NCBI GenBank assembly: GCA_017440665.1
Contig: JAFSGU010000066.1
Span: 1 to 41,897 of the forward strand
DNA: 41,897 nucleotides
Reading direction: 5' to 3'
DNA from: Clostridia bacterium
GTDB lineage: Bacteria > Bacillota > Clostridia > Oscillospirales > CAG-272
The position numbers and the translations under genes were made by a program. How positions within the stretch are numbered: the first letter of the stretch is position 1; each line of letters begins with the position of its first letter. The notes under the pieces were generated by a model that saw only the letters and a list, made by a program, of their open reading frames with translations, searched no databases and was not told where the DNA came from. Below, piece after piece: positions 1 to 7,525 of the stretch.

Positions 1-245
1 GCATGATCCTTGCAGGAATGATTATTCAGATACCGGCACAGTATCGCATATTGGGACAGTTATGGGATTATCTTCCTACCTGTTTTCTGTCCATGTGGAA
101 CACCTTTGATAGCCGTTTGATTTCTATGTATGGAATGCACTTCACCTCATATCAAATCGTTCCTTTGATCTACGTTGTCGTCGCATCGCTGCTGGCATTC
201 CTCGGAAGTCGTATCTATTGCCGACGTCAGATCAGCGGAAGATAA
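1..245 (+). CDS. C-terminal end of an ABC-2 type membrane permease (5' end outside window)
   Basis: An open frame runs into the window from its left edge and stops at 245. The visible 80 residues contain two hydrophobic stretches, one at the start and one near the end (PLIYVVVASLLAFLGSRIY), closing with a short basic tail ending QISGR. This pattern of a last transmembrane helix and a short cytoplasmic tail fits permeases of bacitracin or lantibiotic-type ABC exporters, in which a moderately conserved FTSYQ segment precedes the last helix. Only the tail is visible, so the family call is inference. The ATG at position 3 is probably internal rather than the start. No downstream gene on this strand is close enough to share its transcript. 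Confidence 0.4.
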   Translation, partial: MILAGMIIQIPAQYRILGQLWDYLPTCFLSMWNTFDSRLISMYGMHFTSYQIVPLIYVVVASLLAFLGSRIYCRRQISGR

Positions 246-458
246 ACGCACACCTGTTATAACAAGCAGTTACCTCACAACCACCTGACACTATCCCGCA
301 AGCGGTTTTGCAACATTTTCTGCAACAAAAATTTTGATAAATGAAATAATGGTTGGAATAACAGGTTCAAAATTGCCGTTTAGGATAATATTTAGGGCAT
401 AAATAAGCAAAAGAAGAAACTCAAAAATGAGTGGGAATAATATCTACTGGCTAACAAG

Positions 459-498
459 TGCCCGAAACCCCTTGGAAATACAGGGCTTTCGGGCATTT
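459..498 (+). terminator. Rho-independent terminator-like hairpin
   Basis: The arms TGCCCGAAA (459-467) and TTTCGGGCA (487-495) pair, with a further CCC/GGG inside, and are followed by TTTTGT. It lies about 210 bases after the left-edge permease gene and could end that transcript. Confidence 0.55.
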
Positions 499-640
499 TG
501 TACGTTGATGAAAACGCCTCTGCAACACTTTGTAACAAAATCTTCGATAGTTGAAATAATGGGACAAAAATGAGTAATAAACTGTGAGTATATCAAACCA
601 TCTTCCCATCATATTTTCCGACACAATATGCCCAATGCAC

Positions 641-669
641 TTGATTTTTTTGCGAAAATGCGGTATAAT
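641..669 (+). promoter_or_regulatory. Sigma-A type promoter for the AgcS symporter operon
   Basis: TTGATT (641-646) and TATAAT (664-669) are separated by 17 bases. A start near 676 would give a leader of about 150 bases before the symporter gene, containing the hairpin at 751-784. Confidence 0.6.
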
Positions 670-750
670 ACGAGGGAGTAGGTGACGGATATTTTTGTGA
701 TTAAAATATCTTGTTTCATGAGTAACTACATTTAATTTTTGTTTAATTAT

Positions 751-784
751 AGATGCTCTGCTTCTTACCGCAGAGCATCTTTTT
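751..784 (+). terminator. Hairpin with T-run inside the symporter leader (possible attenuator)
   Basis: AGATGCTCTG (751-760) pairs with CAGAGCATCT (771-780) and is followed by a T-run (781-784). It lies between the promoter at 641-669 and the start codon at 826, so it would stop transcription before the gene unless bypassed. No known riboswitch class was recognised in the roughly 75 bases upstream. Confidence 0.6.
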
Positions 785-825
785 AAATTTCCCACAGACA
801 AAATCCCCTATATTTCGGAGGAAAT

Positions 826-2220
826 ATGATAAAACTAATTACAGAGATCAACGATGCCCTTAACGGATTTATTTGGGGCGTTCCCGCCATGACATGCATC
901 ATCGGTGTGGGTCTCTACTTAGCTGTCCGCACAGGTTTTCTTCCCATACGTAAGTTTGGTTATGCTATGAAGAACACCTTCGGTAAGATCTTCAGGAAAT
1001 CAACTGCAAACGACGGTGCTATGACACCTTTTCAGGCAGTTTGTACCGCGCTTGCCGCAACTATCGGTACCGGAAACATCGCAGGTGTGGCGGGTGCTAT
1101 CGCAATTGGCGGACCCGGTGCTGTTTTCTGGATGTGGGTCTCTGCTGTTTTAGGCATGGGTACTAAATTTGCCGAAGTTACTCTTGCCGTTCATTTCCGT
1201 GAGCGCAACAAAAACGGCGACTATGTGGGCGGACCCATGTACTACATAAAAAACGGACTCGGCAAAAAATGGATTTGGCTTGCGTATCTTTACGCTGCCT
1301 TCGGTGTCTTAACAGTTTTCGGCACAGGTAATGCAACTCAGGTCAATACGATCACTACTGCCATCAATACAGCGTTAGTCAATTACAATATTTTAGGTCA
1401 GGATTCTATCTTTAAAAGTAATCTGATCATTGGTATCATTATATGCGTCGTTGTCGGTTTGATCATGATCGGCGGTATCAAGCGTATAGGTAAGGTTTCA
1501 GAAAAGCTTGTTCCCATTATGGCTGTGCTGTATGTCGTTTTAGGTCTCGGACTTATCGCTATCCGTATAAACCATATTCCTGCAGTCATTGCTTCTATTT
1601 TCCAAGGTGCATTTGATCCTGCAGCTTTGACAGGCGGTGTTGTCGGCAGCATGTTTCTCAGTATGCAAAAAGGTGTATCAAGAGGTATTTTCTCCAACGA
1701 AGCAGGTCTCGGTACAGGCTCTATTGCACATGCTTGTGCTGAGACAAAGGATCCCGCAAGTCAGGGACTTTTCGGTATCTTTGAAGTATTCATGGATACC
1801 ATCGTTGTTTGTACTCTTACAGCTTTGGTCATACTCCTCAGCGGAGTTGATATCCCATTCGGAAAGGCTGCAGGTGCGGAGCTTACCATCAGCGGATTAA
1901 CGTCTGTTTACGGAAACTGGATATCTGTATTCACCGCTATTGCTATGTGCTGTTTTGCTTTTTCTACAATCATCGGTTGGGGACTGTACGGTGCTCGGTG
2001 TGCCGAGTTTATATTCGGAAGTAAGATTCTGAAGCCTTTCTACATCACCTATTCCCTTGTTTCCATTTTGGGTGCTGTTACCGACCTTGGACTCGTCTGG
2101 GGAATCAGTGAAACGTTCAACGGATTTATGACCGTGCCAAACCTTATCGCGATCTTCATTCTGACTCCGGTACTTTTAAAGCTTATTAGGGAACATTTTC
2201 AAAAAAACAATTCACTATAA
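826..2220 (+). CDS. Sodium:alanine/glycine symporter (AgcS/AlsT family)
   Basis: This 464-residue polytopic inner-membrane protein has the usual length of the sodium:alanine symporter family (SSF-like fold, TC 2.A.25). Family signatures seen include GAMTPFQAVCTALAATIGTG near residue 65, the GGPGAVFWMW stretch, the GGPMYYIK motif near 141, and SRGIFSNEAGLG near 285. The family imports alanine or glycine, in some members glutamine, with sodium. The start is the ATG 5 bases after GGAGGAA. It is followed after 40 bases by an M42 aminopeptidase in the same direction, which suggests a joint role in peptide and amino acid use. Its leader holds a terminator-like hairpin. The substrate cannot be told from the sequence. 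Confidence 0.93.
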   Translation: MIKLITEINDALNGFIWGVPAMTCIIGVGLYLAVRTGFLPIRKFGYAMKNTFGKIFRKSTANDGAMTPFQAVCTALAATIGTGNIAGVAGAIAIGGPGAVFWMWVSAVLGMGTKFAEVTLAVHFRERNKNGDYVGGPMYYIKNGLGKKWIWLAYLYAAFGVLTVFGTGNATQVNTITTAINTALVNYNILGQDSIFKSNLIIGIIICVVVGLIMIGGIKRIGKVSEKLVPIMAVLYVVLGLGLIAIRINHIPAVIASIFQGAFDPAALTGGVVGSMFLSMQKGVSRGIFSNEAGLGTGSIAHACAETKDPASQGLFGIFEVFMDTIVVCTLTALVILLSGVDIPFGKAAGAELTISGLTSVYGNWISVFTAIAMCCFAFSTIIGWGLYGARCAEFIFGSKILKPFYITYSLVSILGAVTDLGLVWGISETFNGFMTVPNLIAIFILTPVLLKLIREHFQKNNSL

Positions 2221-2260
2221 AGCTCAGTGATAAAATATATTGAAATTGGAGAGATCAATT

Positions 2261-3295
2261 ATGAAAATAAGCATGACTTACCTCACGGACGTGATGAAAA
2301 GGCTCTTAGATACACCAAGTCCCGTTGGATATTATGAAAAAATGAAGCCCGTGATCGAAGATATAGCATCAGATCTTGGTTACGAGGTCACCTATGACAA
2401 TCGCGACACAGCGTACATTACTGTAGCAGGCAGGGATACCTCCAAAACGGTATGTCTCAGCGCCCATGCCGACACTCTCGGCTTTATGGTCAGAGGCATC
2501 AACAAGGACGGAACTCTCCGAATCCGTGCTCTCGGCGGAATAAATCACGCAAACGTAGAGGGAGAGAACGTGACCGTACATACGCGCGGGGGCAAGACCT
2601 ATACGGGTATGCTGGTTTGCGAGCACCATTCCGCTCACGCATTCGATGATGCGAAGACCATGGTGCGCGACGACAATACAGTATTCGTGCTTTTGGATGA
2701 ATTCGTTAAAGACGCTGACGGTGTGCGCGCACTCGGCATCAGACACGGCGACTATATTTCCATTGAGCCTCGCTTTACCTTAACGGATAACGGTTTTATA
2801 AAGTGTCGCTTCATCGATAACAAGGCGGCAATGGCATGCTCATTTGCCGTGCTGAAGGCCATGGCTGAAAACGGGGTAAAGCCTAAGTACAATACCGTAT
2901 TTGCATTCTCATTCTACGAGGAGATCGGATTTGGCGGTATAGTCGTTCCGAATGATATCTCCGAATACGTGGCGATAGATATCGCTATCCTCGGTCCCGA
3001 TTCGGACGGAAGCGAGCAGGCGGTGACCATCTGTGCTAAGGATGCATCCATGCCTTACGATTATTCTCTCACCAACAGACTCATCGCGGCTGCTGAGCGA
3101 AGCGGATGTGACTACGCAGTTGACCTGTTCTACCGTTACGGCTCTGACGCAGGTCAGGCTATAAAGGGCGGAAACAACGTGCGTGCCGCCGCTTTCGGCA
3201 TGGGTGTGTACTCCAGTCACGGTGTTGAAAGAGCACATCTTGACGGAATCGAAAACACAGCGCGCCTTATGCTGGCTTATGCGCTCGAGGGATGA
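2261..3295 (+). CDS. M42 family metallo-aminopeptidase
   Basis: This 344-residue cytoplasmic protein belongs to the M42 (glutamyl aminopeptidase/endoglucanase M) family, which forms large tetrahedral dinuclear-metal aminopeptidases that trim short peptides. Visible pieces are the early TPSPVGY segment, the metal ligand HAD in LSAHADTLGF, the bridging aspartate in FIDNKAAM, the catalytic EE in FYEEIGFGG, an ILGPD segment and the last metal histidine in SSHGVERAH. The start at 2261 is chosen because GGAGAG lies 7 bases before it; a TTG 21 bases upstream would overlap that site. It probably shares the promoter of the symporter upstream and ends at the hairpin at 3376-3415. Substrate specificity is not visible. 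Confidence 0.9.
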   Translation: MKISMTYLTDVMKRLLDTPSPVGYYEKMKPVIEDIASDLGYEVTYDNRDTAYITVAGRDTSKTVCLSAHADTLGFMVRGINKDGTLRIRALGGINHANVEGENVTVHTRGGKTYTGMLVCEHHSAHAFDDAKTMVRDDNTVFVLLDEFVKDADGVRALGIRHGDYISIEPRFTLTDNGFIKCRFIDNKAAMACSFAVLKAMAENGVKPKYNTVFAFSFYEEIGFGGIVVPNDISEYVAIDIAILGPDSDGSEQAVTICAKDASMPYDYSLTNRLIAAAERSGCDYAVDLFYRYGSDAGQAIKGGNNVRAAAFGMGVYSSHGVERAHLDGIENTARLMLAYALEG

Positions 3296-3375
3296 GTGAT
3301 CACGGAATTCGATCCCGTATGTAAATATCCGATCACGGACATATTTTTTACTCAAATCCCAATATGATACTACAT

Positions 3376-3415
3376 AAAAAACTGCTTGGAAGAATAATTT
3401 TTCAGGCAGTTTTTT
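3376..3415 (+). terminator. Rho-independent terminator after the M42 peptidase
   Basis: AAAAAACTGCTTG pairs with CAGGCAGTTTTTT around a 14-base loop. The A-rich left arm and T-rich right arm make it usable from either side; it closes the symporter/peptidase operon. Confidence 0.75.
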
Positions 3416-3494
3416 CATATTTTCAAACAATAAAACAACAGCACAACGGTCACGTGTAATTGCCTGCTCGGTATATAAAGGCATAAAATCCCTC

Positions 3495-3523
3495 TTGACA
3501 TTTCAGTCATCATATGTTAAAAT
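3495..3523 (+). promoter_or_regulatory. Sigma-A promoter of the TetR/ABC operon with adjacent repeats
   Basis: TTGACA (3495-3500) and TAAAAT (3518-3523) have a 17-base spacer. Just downstream, GTTATATA occurs twice (about 3531-3538 and 3545-3552). These lie at the expected start of transcription and are candidates for the regulator's own binding site. Confidence 0.6.
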
Positions 3524-3563
3524 AACACAAGTTATATATCATTTGTTATATACGAGGTGAACT

Positions 3564-4124
3564 ATGGCGCCAAAAGTTAAGATCACAAGGGATGACATCA
3601 TCAACACAGCAGTTGAGCTTGTTCGCAAAAACGGTGCGGACAGTCTTAACGCACGCAGTATCGCTTCTGCTCTCGCCTGCTCTACTCAGCCGGTGTTTTC
3701 GAATTTTTCATCGATGGACGAGTTTCGTCTTGCAGTTGTAGAGAGGGCAGATGAGATATGTACCGATTATATTAAGAGAGAAGCGGAAAAGGGAGAATTT
3801 CCCGTTTTCAAGGCAAGCGGCATGGCTTATATCAGCTTTGCAAGGGAAGAAAAGGAGCTTTTCAAGCTTCTTTACATGCGCGACCGAAAGGACGAGGTTA
3901 TTCCCGAGTCAAACGAGCTTGGTGACAGTATGATATCAGTTATACGTGATAACACGGGGCTGAAGGATGAAGACGTAAAGCTGTTCCATCTTGAAATGTG
4001 GGCATACGTTCACGGACTCGCATCTATGGCAGCGACCGGCTTTGCCGAACTCGACCGAGAGCTTGTCAGCCGTATGCTTACGGATGCTTACTTTGGACTG
4101 CGTAAGCAGTACGGATTGGAGTGA
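3564..4124 (+). CDS. TetR/AcrR family transcriptional regulator
   Basis: The first 50 or so of 186 residues form the TetR helix-turn-helix: ITRDDIINTAVELVRKNG, then SLNARSIASALACSTQPVFSNF. The rest is a helical ligand or dimerisation domain with a conserved-looking WAYVHGLASM stretch typical of TetR C-terminal families. GAGGTG lies 4 bases before the ATG. The gene sits 6 bases ahead of an ABC ATPase and its permease, so it most likely represses this exporter operon and itself until an inducer binds. The helix that should read Y-x-H/Y-F has VFSNF instead, a common variant. The inducer is unknown. Confidence 0.88.
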   Translation: MAPKVKITRDDIINTAVELVRKNGADSLNARSIASALACSTQPVFSNFSSMDEFRLAVVERADEICTDYIKREAEKGEFPVFKASGMAYISFAREEKELFKLLYMRDRKDEVIPESNELGDSMISVIRDNTGLKDEDVKLFHLEMWAYVHGLASMAATGFAELDRELVSRMLTDAYFGLRKQYGLE

Positions 4125-4130
4125 TATTTA

Positions 4131-4856
4131 ATGGATGCTGTAAGAACACAAAATCTGACAAAGAAATACAAAGACGTCGTCGCAGTCGACGGACTTGACC
4201 TTTCCGTGCGTCCCGGAGAGCTGTTCTCTCTGCTTGGCGTAAACGGTGCAGGTAAGACTACCACGATAAAGATGCTCTCCTGCCTTTCATCTCCAACGGA
4301 CGGAGATGCATATTTAAACGGTAAAAGCATTATAAGAGATACGTCTGAAGTCAAACGGATAATCGCCGTATCTCCCCAGGAGACCGCAATTGCCCCGGGA
4401 CTGAGCGTGAAAGAAAACCTTGAGCTCATCTGCGGCGTACACGGCTTTCCAAAAAACAAAAGAGAGGCAAAGATAGGTGAGGTAAGCTGTGCCCTTTCCC
4501 TTGGATCGGTCATGAAGAAGAAGGCGGGTAAGCTGTCGGGCGGCTGGCAGAGACGGCTCAGTATCGCCATGGCTCTTATCAGCGAGCCTGAGATACTTTT
4601 CCTCGACGAGCCTACCCTCGGTCTTGACGTTATAGCGAGAAGCGAGCTTTGGGACATCATACGTACTCTCAAGGGTAAAGTGACCGTTATCCTTACAACT
4701 CATTACATGGAAGAGGCTGAGGCTCTGTCCGACCGCATCGGCATTATGCGCGAAGGCAGGCTTCTTATCTGCGACACCGCGGACAACATCAAGAAAAGCG
4801 CAGGTACGGATAATTTTGAAGAAGCGTTTATACGCATAGTCAGGGGGGTGAAGTAA
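4131..4856 (+). CDS. ABC-2 exporter ATPase (DrrA/CcmA-like)
   Basis: This 241-residue nucleotide-binding protein has Walker A GVNGAGKTTT near residue 36, the Q-loop in VSPQETAIAPGL, the signature LSGGWQRRLS near 135, Walker B ILFLDEPTLGLD near 155 and the switch histidine in TTHYMEEAE. This order and the DEPTLGLD form are typical of ABC-2 drug, lipid or antibiotic exporters. The signature has W where M or Q is more usual. It overlaps the permease start by one base and follows the TetR gene by 6 bases, giving a three-gene regulator-exporter operon. The exported compound is unknown. Confidence 0.9.
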   Translation: MDAVRTQNLTKKYKDVVAVDGLDLSVRPGELFSLLGVNGAGKTTTIKMLSCLSSPTDGDAYLNGKSIIRDTSEVKRIIAVSPQETAIAPGLSVKENLELICGVHGFPKNKREAKIGEVSCALSLGSVMKKKAGKLSGGWQRRLSIAMALISEPEILFLDEPTLGLDVIARSELWDIIRTLKGKVTVILTTHYMEEAEALSDRIGIMREGRLLICDTADNIKKSAGTDNFEEAFIRIVRGVK

Positions 4857-5587
4857 TGAGAGCATATACTTTTGCCGTGAGAAATACTAAAGAGATACTT
4901 CGCGATCCTCTCAATTTAGCATTCGGACTGGGCTTTCCTCTGGTGCTTCTTCTGCTCCTCAGCGCCATACAGGCAAACGTGCCCGTTAGTCTCTTTGAGA
5001 TAGACAGCCTGACACCCGGCATTGCAGTATTCGGTCTGTCTTTTATGACTCTGTTTTCGGCAACGCTCATTTCCAAGGACAGAAGCTCTTCCCTTCTCCG
5101 CCGTCTGTATACCACACCTATGACACCCGCGGATTTCATCCTCGGGTATACCCTGCCCATCGTACCTATAGCGGTGATACAGAGTGTTGTCTGCTACCTT
5201 GCCGCTGTGATACTCGGACTTGACGTAACGGTAAACATTATATACGCAGTTCTTTTCACATTTCCCGTATCCGTGTTGTACGTGGGGCTGGGTCTTCTCT
5301 GCGGAAGTATACTGACAGACAAGCAGGTGGGAGGAATCTGCGGAGCTCTGCTGACTAATCTTTCCGCATGGCTGTCGGGGGTATGGTTTGACCTTGAGCT
5401 TGTGGGCGGTGTGTTTAAGAAGATTGCACACGCTCTGCCGTTCGTTCACGCTGTGGAGCTTGAACGTGCTGTTCTTGCGGGAGATTTCGGTGGAATATTC
5501 CCCCATCTTTGGTGGGTACTGGGATACGGCATTGCCATACTCGTACTTGCGGTATTCTGCTTCATGAGACAGATGAAGAAGCAGTGA
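4856..5587 (+). CDS. ABC-2 type permease
   Basis: This 243-residue integral membrane protein has six predicted hydrophobic stretches, including FGLGFPLVLLLLLSAI near the start, PIVPIAVIQSVVCYLAAVIL, IYAVLFTFPVSVLYVGLGLL and a C-terminal GYGIAILVLAVFCFM. Its layout is that of ABC2_membrane permeases: an N-terminal helix, an extracytoplasmic loop, then SLLRRLYTTPMTPADFI, the cytoplasmic coupling segment that contacts the ATPase. It partners the ATPase upstream, with start and stop codons overlapping by one base. The short length indicates a half-size permease that would work as a dimer. Confidence 0.88.
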   Translation: MRAYTFAVRNTKEILRDPLNLAFGLGFPLVLLLLLSAIQANVPVSLFEIDSLTPGIAVFGLSFMTLFSATLISKDRSSSLLRRLYTTPMTPADFILGYTLPIVPIAVIQSVVCYLAAVILGLDVTVNIIYAVLFTFPVSVLYVGLGLLCGSILTDKQVGGICGALLTNLSAWLSGVWFDLELVGGVFKKIAHALPFVHAVELERAVLAGDFGGIFPHLWWVLGYGIAILVLAVFCFMRQMKKQ

Positions 5588-5632
5588 TAGAGGAAAGTGG
5601 TTGTCGAACTAAGGTGAAAATACGCAAATAAC

Positions 5633-5749
5633 TGTAGGGACCGGCGTCACTGTTTGCAAAGCAAACGATACGGTCCGTTTCGTTGGTCTAAGACAAATTA
5701 TATGTCTATAAGCCTTCGTTACGGGTTGTCGAGGACGCCGGTCCCTACA
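5633..5749. repeat. 117-bp palindromic repeat element (MITE-like)
   Basis: TGTAGGGACCGGCGTC (5633-5648) is exactly inverted at 5734-5749. The 85 bases between hold further short inverted pieces such as TTTGCAAAGCAAA and carry no frame. A second, outer inverted pair, TTGTCGAAC (about 5601-5609) and GTTCGACAA (about 5808-5816), surrounds it. The pattern is that of a small non-coding palindromic element scattered in gut Clostridia genomes. No target-site duplication is clear. Confidence 0.6.
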
Positions 5750-5847
5750 AATAATCAGATGTTTTGACGATTATTATTCTTAATGCGACAGATCCTTGCC
5801 TATGTTGTTCGACAAACCTGAATTTGTCTAAATAAATCAATACAGAA

Positions 5848-6210
5848 TTATACTCCGAAGTGAATCATATATTTCTCGCTTTCGATTGCTTGGCGTATCA
5901 AAAGCTCAAAGGCAACCAACCTTTTATCTCGTCGATATCTTTTGTCAGAAACTACGATATTCAATAACTTTGGTAATGAGCTTGGCGGAATGATGGTAAT
6001 TCCCCAACGAGAGAGAGCTTTTTGCGGTTGCAGAATACGCTCACTAAAAACATTGAATGTATCTATTTCTAAGAGAGAATCCCACCAATCATTCAGATAT
6101 TTGTCATCATCAATAGCTACACAATGGTATCTCTCTGGGGCATATTCTGTATAATCTCCATATTCATTAAAATGTTCAATAATGCCAAACTCTGTTTTAA
6201 TCACTCTCAT
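5848..6210 (-). CDS. Small hypothetical protein of unknown family
   Basis: The protein has about 120 residues and is acidic in its first half (EHFNEYGDYTEYAPE, IDDDKYLNDWWDSLLEI) and basic in its second (KRYRRDKRLV), ending IHFGV. No transmembrane segment or signal peptide is seen. AGAAGG lies just before the ATG at 6210 and 8 bases before a GTG at 6204, so either could be the start. The longer frame reaching 6261 begins inside a palindromic repeat and is unlikely. It stands alone between two repeats with no operon partner. Its small size and acidic character would suit an immunity or antitoxin-like protein, but nothing in the sequence proves this. Confidence 0.55.
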   Translation of the reverse strand: MRVIKTEFGIIEHFNEYGDYTEYAPERYHCVAIDDDKYLNDWWDSLLEIDTFNVFSERILQPQKALSRWGITIIPPSSLPKLLNIVVSDKRYRRDKRLVAFELLIRQAIESEKYMIHFGV

Positions 6211-6248
6211 CACCTTCTCGTCAAATTCAAGTTTGTTTAACTCGCGAT

Positions 6249-6296
6249 GTAGGGGCGGCAATCTGCCGCCCGCGGGCGACTAATAGTCGCCCCTAC
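6249..6296. repeat. 48-bp double-hairpin palindromic repeat
   Basis: GTAGGGGCG (6249-6257) is inverted as CGCCCCTAC (6288-6296). Inside are two shorter hairpins, GGCGGCA/TGCCGCC and GCGACTA/TAGTCGC. The end resembles the TGTAGGG end of the element at 5633, so both may be members of one repeat family. It lies directly in front of the small hypothetical gene. Confidence 0.6.
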
Positions 6297-6418
6297 GATA
6301 TTCTTATCAAACTGTCCGCCAAATTCAAGTTTATCTTTCTGTTTTATCTTTAAAATAGCACGTATCCCAAGGCTCCCTCCGAGATGGAGAATATGTGACA
6401 CAAATCTATTTTACCATA

Positions 6419-7321
6419 TCAAAAAATGAACTCTTCAAGACCGCCTGACAGCAGAACAGGATAAAACTCCTGGGACGCAAGTGAGAAGGCAAATGTGAAT
6501 ATTACGTTTTCGATAACGCAATCGTCAAGCACGTCACCGTACACGGTATCCTTCAAATACGCAAATATCACGCGGAGGAGAGATGCCGTGTCAACGAGAT
6601 TAACTTCGTAGCATAAGCGCTCGTAGACAGGCTCTATCACGCCGCGCGCGTCCTTCGAAAGCTCAAGCTCGGTAGGGTCGTACACGAGGTAGATAAAGTC
6701 AGTCTGCTTAGGTTCCAAGTCCCCTTTAAGCATGGCGGTCGCAATACCGAGAAGATGACATATCACCTGCTTTAAGTCGAAATACCCTATCTCTTCCCCG
6801 TCGGCGTAAAACTTTACGTCCATGTTACCGTCGTCGCGGTCCGTCATATCCATGTAAAGGCTGCTCGCCATACATTCGTTTATGTAGCCGTAAAGATCCG
6901 CATATGCACGGCTTACCGTAATGCTTTTCGCGGAATATGGCTCGTGACATTTTGCTTCGACGAAAACGTAGCGGTGGTCTTCTTCCAAGAAGCCGTCAAT
7001 GTGCGAAATACCGCCTACCGTGGTGGGCAGTTTTTTCTCGAAACGAAAGCCCTCTTTATCTTTTGAAAGCATATATATCATCCTGCTTGATGATCCGTAT
7101 GACGCCATCTTCGGCGGACGTCCGTTTTTCTCGGACATCTCGTCTCCGCCTCCTGCACCGAATTCTTCAAGTGCATCGGGCGTCATTGACTCCTTGAATA
7201 CTTCCCATTCGTCATTTGTCATATAGGTTTCTTTTACGGTTTCGTTTATCGTGTAACCGCCTGCAACACTTCCGGTTTCCGCAAGCTTTATAGCCATGTC
7301 TAACTCTTTAACTGCGTTCAT
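6419..7321 (-). CDS. PD-(D/E)XK nuclease-like hypothetical protein
   Basis: This 300-residue protein has no signal peptide. Around residues 103-126 it reads GGISHIDGF, then VFVEAKCHEPY. The spacing D109, E122 and K124 with an upstream E95 fits the catalytic core of the PD-(D/E)XK phosphodiesterase fold, in which the D and E-x-K side chains bind metal. Restriction endonuclease-like families in Firmicutes with a GxxSHxDG...EAKC pattern are known as putative restriction enzymes. The C-terminal 170 residues have no motif I recognise. GAGGT lies 5 bases before the ATG. No methylase or specificity subunit is nearby, so if it is a nuclease it is solitary. The fold call is inference from a few residues. 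Confidence 0.55.
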   Translation of the reverse strand: MNAVKELDMAIKLAETGSVAGGYTINETVKETYMTNDEWEVFKESMTPDALEEFGAGGGDEMSEKNGRPPKMASYGSSSRMIYMLSKDKEGFRFEKKLPTTVGGISHIDGFLEEDHRYVFVEAKCHEPYSAKSITVSRAYADLYGYINECMASSLYMDMTDRDDGNMDVKFYADGEEIGYFDLKQVICHLLGIATAMLKGDLEPKQTDFIYLVYDPTELELSKDARGVIEPVYERLCYEVNLVDTASLLRVIFAYLKDTVYGDVLDDCVIENVIFTFAFSLASQEFYPVLLSGGLEEFIF

Positions 7322-7455
7322 ATTTACCTCGGTTTATTCGTTCATTTTAGATTATTATACCACACTTTCCGCCAAAAGCAATACCTACCTGTTATCCTTG
7401 AATTATTTTCCCTGTTATGTTATACTAAAAACAGAAAATCTTTCAAAAAACGTAA

Positions 7456-7483
7456 GGAACTTACCCTCATTCTGTCGTATAAT
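7456..7483 (+). promoter_or_regulatory. ECF-type promoter candidate, probably autoregulated
   Basis: GGAAC (7456-7460) and CGTATAAT (7476-7483) are 15 bases apart. GGAAC at -35 with CGTA at -10 is the usual shape of promoters read by extracytoplasmic-function sigma factors, and no good TTGACA is present at the matching position. It lies 43 bases before the ECF sigma gene. An inverted AGGGT/ACCCT pair follows at about 7491-7508. Confidence 0.55.
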
Positions 7484-7525
7484 AAGTGAAAGGGTAAGAC
7501 GTCACCCTGAAAGGAGGTGCGCCGT

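Larger units (their letters stand above)
246..825. other. 580-base intergenic stretch with a degenerate direct repeat
   Basis: No convincing gene is seen. Two stretches, 310-352 and 522-562, are imperfect direct repeats: both begin GCAACA, contain AACAAAA and end TGAAATAATGG. A terminator-like hairpin lies between them. The right part holds a promoter and a second hairpin in front of the symporter gene; these are listed separately. The 116-codon minus-strand frame at 451-801 has no ribosome binding site of note and no recognisable protein pattern. Confidence 0.5.

Noticed and set aside
451..801. 116-codon minus-strand frame in the left intergenic region
   Set aside because: It runs through two hairpins and a promoter, shows no domain, no good ribosome binding site and odd composition.
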